Shown: one piece after another, positions 58,127 through 64,000 of the stretch
Layout of the letters: each line of letters opens with the position of its first letter
How positions within the stretch are numbered: the first letter of the stretch is position 1
Assembly: GCA_907163375.1 (NCBI GenBank)
Contig: CAJQUW010006311.1
Span: forward strand, 51,699-115,698
DNA from: Prostheceraeus crozeri
Taxonomy: Eukaryota; Platyhelminthes; Polycladida; Euryleptidae
Length of the DNA stretch: 64,000 nt
Direction of reading: 5' to 3'
Position numbers and translations under genes: made by a program
The notes under the pieces: generated by a model
The model's input: the letters and a program-made list of their open reading frames with translations, nothing else
The model's database searches: none
What the model was told of the DNA's origin: nothing

Positions 58127-60239
58127 TGAGAACCAACTTCCATGACAAGGGTGTCCAACACACATCTTCAAAGGTCGTAACTGCCATGAAATCATCATGT
58201 TAAAGTTTTAAGGCCCTATGATAAGTAGCAAGGATCTTTACATGATGTAAAATATAAAACGTGTGTAGAGAGAGCTTTTTGACTGAAGTCATGAATTTAT
58301 TTCTTCACTAACCCCTCAAATGGAAAGAGTATATAGGGTGGTGGTAAGAATCATCAGAGCAACATGTTGTATAGTAATGCAGGCAATGACAGCCACGGTT
58401 AGACTTAGAGATTTAGCGTTTTATATAACATACATCAATGATAACTGTTGTTGTAGAGTGCATACATGCATTTACTAACTTAGCCATTGGTGAATGACAC
58501 AGCTAAATTGCGCTACTAAAGTCCATCATCTAAGGGGGGGGGGGGGTTATTTTTATGTAGGTGTTGAGCGTTTCTATTTAGGGTTACCTACCGTTGGATT
58601 TAGGGACTTAGTCATTTTTATCTTGGGATAATACAAATGAACGATCTCTTTTAGTATAGAATACGTGATGATATGTTTTCGCTTTATAAAATGACTTTGA
58701 ATCTTTGACTCTTTGATGAAGGCAAACAAAAAAAACAAAAAATGGAGGCAAAGACTTAATTTCATGGTGAAAAGACAGATTTCATATCGTTGATGAGAGA
58801 TAGTTGCATGCTCATTATGTTATACACTATACATTTGATGTGGTCAGCTGAAAGGTGATTGATACATGTTCAATAGAAGAGTTTTTTTGTATGTATCTTA
58901 GTGATTGGAATCATAAGTTTGTTGTGTAAAGAGTTGATGAGGAAAGTGATAGAACCTATGAACTACATGGGTTTGGGGGGTAGGGATTGTGTTGAGACCA
59001 CTGCAGTAACATTCTGGGAATATTAAAGTGAAGAGTTGTCTATGGTTGTGTTGTGTGGAGGTTGTGAGTTGAGGGTTTACATGAAAATGAGTGAGGAGTG
59101 GACTTGCAAAAGAAGGATTAGCCCACATTGAAATGAATTGGTAGTGTAACAAACAAGCTGTGTGGGATTCAGCATATGTTTGAATTTGTAAGAATGACAA
59201 GCGCTTTGTTAAAGGGTTTTGTGGTTTTGTTTTTTTTTTTTTGTAGATGATGTGAATTTTATCACATCATGTTCATGGAATTTCGATGTAACAGAATGAA
59301 TGTCTCTACTGGTTGAGTGTATAAGATAGAAACACATATCATAGTTGTTGTATGTAAATTAGAGGTTCATATTCGATGAATGAATGTGTGTTATTGGAGA
59401 TAAGCAAAGATTGAGATTGCAAAGTTTAATGAATAGGTAGTGTGATTAACTGTTTGACCCACCCCCCCCCTTGACTTTGACTTTCTGTTGTTGTGATTTG
59501 AAATCAGTGACATAGTTAAATGAAAAAGAACAGAAAAGACAGAAACACAACAATAGCATATCCAGACAGTATCATATAGCATCAGGGCATTTGGTTTTTC
59601 TTTATTGATGTAATAAAATACAAAAAAAAGTTAGATGAGAGCAAAGAAGCAACTTGTTGATTTGATTGTGTGTTGCTTGTTTGACATTGCAGCATGACAC
59701 CATGAGTGCTGAAAAGTACGATGAAAGCAGGAATAACATGCTATGACTAGAGCATCCGTTGTGTGTTGATTTTTGATTTTTTTTTGGAATGAATGTTTTT
59801 GAATTTTGATTTTGAAATTGATTGTATGTCAACTCTTAAACGGTACATGAAAAGTTAAGAAATGTTTATTCTCCCAAAAGCTTGACATGGACACATTAAG
59901 AGTTAAGTCACTGCAAGCCTTTCATATTGATGAGCATGTAGTCACACATGATAGAAAAGAAAAATTAATTTACTAATGTCATACATGTGGGAATCAGTGC
60001 ATGGTGCATGTTTAGAGTCAGGTACTGCTAGTTGTTTCATGATAGTATTTGATATCGAAGATTTAATGTAATGTATCACATGTCAATTAGATTTCAGGTG
60101 TAATAGATTTAAATGTTGTTTTGTTTTGCAGGCTGTGTTTTGATTTGCTAGGTTTTGATTTTCTATTTTTTTGAGTGTATAGGATTAGATTTAGAAGAAA
60201 AGAAAATGAAATGAATTGTAAGTGTAACAAAAAAGCTGT
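58127..60239. other. Loop of the inverted repeat, no recognised gene
   Basis: AT-rich and T/G-skewed, with runs of G (58536), C (59461) and T. A hairpin at 59246-59269 (ATGATGTGA / TCACATCAT). No coding frame with motifs. Confidence 0.45.
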
Positions 60240-60349
60240 GTGGGTTTCAATAACGTATCAGGTACATGCTGTTTGCGTTTGTTTGTGTCGTTTTCTTGTC
60301 GTTTCAAAAGAGTGGATTGACTAAGGAAATAAAGTTATTTTACAACCAT

Positions 60350-60850
60350 TTTACTGTTTGTAAGTTTAAAGTAGAAATAAAGTTGATGATTGTAAAGTTA
60401 GAAATAGAGTAGAAAATAAGTTATCACCATGTAGCTGTTTGTAAGATAGGTGAAATATAAATGAAGTCAGATTCACTTCACTGTTTGCAACGTTATAAGT
60501 AAAGTTGATGTTTGTAGAATTTGAAATCATGTTAGAATTTTTTCAGTGTTTGTAAGATAGGTGAAATGTAATGTTAAATGAAGTTATAATCACTTCACTG
60601 TTTGCAACGTTCATATTAAAAATAAAGTTGACGTTTGTAAAGTTAGAAATAAAGTTGATGAATGTAAAGTTAGGAATAATATCCGAATCATTTCAGTGTT
60701 TGCAAGATAGGTAAAGTATATAATAGTGTCACAAGCATTTCACTGTTTGTAACGTTAGATAGAAGTATAATAAATTTGATGTTGTTAAGTTTTGAAATCA
60801 TGTTTTTATTTAGAATCTTTCAGTGTTTGTAAAGTTAGAGATAATGGTGT
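60350..60850. repeat. Imperfect tandem repeats (TGTTTGTAAGATAGGTGAAA)
   Basis: Units of irregular length (about 110-150 bp) built from CACTTCACTGTTTGCAACGTT and AAATAAAGTTGATGTTTGTA words. AATAAA recurs many times, which may matter for polyadenylation. Confidence 0.75.
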
Positions 60851-61016
60851 TTTGCTTTTAATTTAATAAGTTACGTTAGAGAGTTGACTGTACTGAGATC
60901 TAAGGATTAGGTCACCCTCACATTAGAATTCAAGGGTTGCGTGTGATTGAATGTCATCTTAATGAAGATAGAAATGTGTTTTGTGGCTGCATGTGGTTTG
61001 TTGCAGAGTCGAAAGA

Positions 61017-61131
61017 GTGTCCTCCCATTTCATTCCATTCATCAATTTTCTTCCCCTCTGTCATTCCATATCCGTAGGATATGTGGCGGGCTTGGGACCG
61101 AGCTTTAGCTGCATTTTAGAAGGTAAGTTTC
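61017..61131. repeat. Inverted copy of the 55.0-kb block, exon-like
   Basis: Reverse-complement match to 55001-55103. On the plus strand it starts just after an acceptor-like ttgttgcag (61007) and ends at a donor-like AAG|GTAAGT (61132), so it could be an exon of a plus-strand transcript. It is not part of the main arms: its pairing centre (about 58.06 kb) differs from theirs (about 59.75 kb). Confidence 0.7.
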
Positions 61132-61589
61132 TTATAAGAACTCATGATGCATTCACGAGGAAAATTTATGGGTGTGGTGTAAATTTTGAATAATGAAACA
61201 GTGGTGCTGTATGTGCGCCATGATGATTTTATGAACTAAAGAACGCCCATCACTCACTCCATCACTGAAAGAAAACATGAAACGAGTTGAGATGACAGCC
61301 ATTCGCATGCCATGTGTTTTAAAACTCTTACTTCATCATCCGATATCACAAATGACATCTTCACTTCGCTTCCACTTCCTCACTTTCTATGTTATCACTT
61401 TCCGAGTCCTCACTCCAACATCATCTCCTCTCTTTCCATGTTATCACTTTCGACCGTCTCGCTCTCGCTGGTTGCCAATCTCGGCCCTCGCTCCCCACCG
61501 TCTCGCTCTCACTCGGGAGATTCCTGCAGATCCATCATCGAGGATTCGGGGGTGGAGTGATTGGGAGGTATCTTTTTTTTGATGACGTT

Positions 61590-61700
61590 CGATTCATCGA
61601 ACAAGGAATAGTATTTCATAAAATGAAATACTATATCCTCACTTCATCGGAGAGAAACGTTTCACCAACCCCATATAAGTAATCCTATATGGGGTAAGGT
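61590..61700. repeat. Cluster of consecutive palindromes
   Basis: Three foldbacks in a row: TTCGATTCATCGAA, then ATAGTATTTCAT with ATGAAATACTAT, then ACCCCATATA with TATATGGGGT. Each is perfect or nearly so. Confidence 0.85.
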
Positions 61701-61924
61701 AACTGAGCAATGTTGGCTTCTCGGACATGATTTATGATAGTAAAATGCACAAGACTCTGCTTTATATGAGAATGATACAGCCTTTCAAAATGTCTGGTTC
61801 CGCGCAATCAAATCGGCCTCTAAGCTTATGGTTGGTGGACGAAAAAGGGAAGTCATATTTTCATTGACTGCCAATCCCTCAACCACTCAACAAACTTAGA
61901 TGCATTTATCGCGCGTGGTGAATC

Positions 61925-64000
61925 TCCCTTCCGGTGCGATAGCAATGAGCTATGTGTGGGAATCAGCCAGGTGCTACGACCTTTCGTTCCCTGCATCCTG
62001 GGACAGATGCGGATAAGCTCTCTGTATTCATGTGGACAGACTGGGCCGTCCAGAGAGAGAGCAAACATCTTTGTGTTTCTACATCTATCTGCTGAGGTGG
62101 ATAGCGCGGACAGACGATCGCCCACCGGCCTGCGCTGTCATTCATCTATTGTGTTTATTACTCTATCTGCTGAGGGGCTAGTGCGACAGACAAGGCGTCA
62201 GAGAGCACTTATGATTCTTTGTGGGCACAGGAGGGGTTTTTCTTTTTTTCACTGATAGGTTTTATGATAAACATTTTGATTGGCAGCATGTTGACTATTG
62301 CTAGCCATGTCTAAATGTCATGTTTACATCGTCTGCATTCGCACAGAAAAATACTGTTTCCTTAACCAAATGAGTTTTCTACACAGACGTGTTCATTGTG
62401 TGAGTTTCATGGGTCCGAGTCGTTGAAACTAATGAACTTTTATGCGTTTTTCTACAGGTCTTTATATATAGCTTTCAACACGCCTGCAATCTATGAAAGT
62501 TTTAACCAACATTAAGTTGTGACATAAAGTTTTTCTTACACCGCAGTTCATTGTTTACGACTTTCATTTGAATGTCAGAATTTTTGTATGTTCATCTGTC
62601 TATGATGAGTGTAAACGTTGTCACAGTTCTCCTTTATTTCCCGTAAACTAGTTGTGACACTTTTGTGTTTCACTTCATCTAGCAGGTTGATTTTTATCCT
62701 CACACATAATGTTGTTCCTATCTCATATGCATTCGACTAACAACAAGGTTTGTATATGTCTATACTTATATGCTGTCGATGCAGAGTGGCAAACACGCTG
62801 TCCTGTCTTTATTTACAAAACACACACACATTTCAATTTGATAAAGGCAAACAACACATTTAGTAAAGCTGGTACGGCGTAACGAAGTGTGACTTGCAGA
62901 AAAACATTTCATAAAACCTTTTTTAACGTTCGCTAAGTTTCAACAACAAACCTGTCAAAGACTTCTTACAAAACTTATTTCAACAATTTGCTTTTATGCG
63001 AACATGGTGCTTTCACATATTCTACACGAACGGTTTTTAACGCAGTGTAAATATAAAACCCTAAATCCAAACCGTTAGAGGAGCCTAGCCTTGGATGTAT
63101 GGACTTTACAACCCACGCGATTCAATGTCATGGGTTATTAGCACTCAACGTGTTGTGACAACATCTGGTTTTTATAAAACATTCCAACACTTTTCCTATC
63201 CATCTCACTTTTATATCCCAATACATGTTAAACATTAGATTTGATGTCAACCACTCAAGTCGTCAAAAACTTGCAGGCGTTGTCTAATATTCAATTCATT
63301 CTGTACACAGATTCGCTTTACTTCACATCCAAAGTTAATGACCCACCTAACAGATGGATTCACTCTGTAATTTTCACTTCACCGTTTGTGGAAAAAGACT
63401 GTCACATAAAAAACATTTTACACACTGCAGTCCGGATCTAACTAAGGATAAAAACAATTCTAGTGCTGTGGTGAACACTGTTTTTCATATAACAATTCTA
63501 AACTCTCATTTGCAAGTATGAAAACTGCTTTTAGTAAACCCATGATGAAGCGAATCTAACAGTCATAGGAGTTTGAATTTTTCTAATAGGGAAAACATTT
63601 GCCAACTGTCACCATATATTAAAAATTACTCCCCTTCTAACACTGTTTGATAAGTAAGTTACAAGACAAATCTACACTGTGCAGTTAAAACCTTTTCCGA
63701 TAAAAACTTTCTAACACTGTTGAAAGTAAGTTACAAGACAATCTTACACTGTGGTAGTAAAACCTTTTCGATAAAACCTTTCTATGTGCTGTGAAAGTAA
63801 GTTACAAGACAATCTACACTGTTGCAGTAAAACCTTTTCGATAAAACTTTCTAGTGCTGTGATGAGTTCGGTCAGTCATACAACGTCAATGATCAAACAT
63901 TATTTTCACAAAAACGTGTGTCGCAGGTAATATTATTTTGACTACACTAAACGCCTACATTTCATATCCACTTGTGTTTTCATACAAACGCCATGATCAA
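61925..64000 (-). repeat. Right arm of the long inverted repeat (cut by window end)
   Basis: Reverse complement of 55562-57510, in order, up to the last base of the window (CATGATCAA pairs with 55562 onward). The frames seen in it are not conserved between the arms, so it is non-coding. Confidence 0.92.

Noticed and set aside
1-64000. CRISPR array, bacterial operon or rRNA genes
   Set aside because: Tandem arrays have no unique spacers, introns and transposons are eukaryotic, and no rRNA sequence was recognised.
1-64000. LTR retrotransposon or recognisable LINE reverse transcriptase
   Set aside because: No paired long terminal repeats, primer-binding site or RT motif was seen in any frame.

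Overview
The window is eukaryotic, repeat-dense and gene-poor: AT-rich sequence with GT-AG introns, no intact conserved host gene, and many layers of DNA transposons, tandem satellites and short foldback elements. A marine invertebrate, perhaps an ambulacrarian, is suggested by the element mix (THAP/P-element, piggyBac, hAT, CACTA-like with DUF4806, Penelope-like) and by nine copies of the palindrome TAGGCCTA. The organism is an inference.

Layout. 0-5.6 kb: a decayed THAP9/P-element-like transposase whose first intron holds a 133-bp tandem repeat split by a 2.55-kb piggyBac element with TTAA duplications. 6.1-7.4 kb: a second THAP gene, probably Kolobok-like. 8-13 kb: a hairpin, a MITE with long inverted ends, a tRNA-like fragment and the first array of a 138-bp satellite. 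13-25 kb: mostly non-coding, with a hAT C-terminal scrap, a 2.77-kb hAT element with a perfect 8-bp duplication carrying a tRNA-derived SINE, hairpins, and a hammerhead ribozyme on the minus strand near 24.97 kb. 25.4-29.9 kb: exons of a broken gene joining C2H2 fingers to a tyrosine-recombinase-like domain. 31-33 kb: an 18-bp minisatellite and a Penelope-like GIY-YIG scrap. 35.4-37.4 kb: twelve copies of a 172-bp satellite. 39.2-39.6 kb: a second array of the 138-bp satellite. 40-43 kb: tandem repeats and MITEs. 43.1-45.4 kb: a hAT element with its transposase C-terminus. 45.6-50.0 kb: a CACTA/EnSpm-like transposase followed by a DUF4806 gene.

51-64 kb is a distinct compartment: a 265-bp tandem array, two TATATAAG promoters each followed by a splice donor, a mostly intact gene (53.77-54.95 kb) with Cys/His clusters, an acidic tract and a coiled coil, and inverted arms of about 2 kb or more (55.56-57.51 kb against 61.93-64.0 kb) running off the window. 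Inside the gene a 19-bp inverted repeat bounds an 868-bp segment that is open on both strands in a register that inversion would preserve. I do not recognise this compartment's family and consider it the most interesting part.

The transposon genes look inactive: most have in-frame stops or frame changes, and only the 53.8-kb gene reads cleanly from start to stop. All calls are by eye from the sequence.
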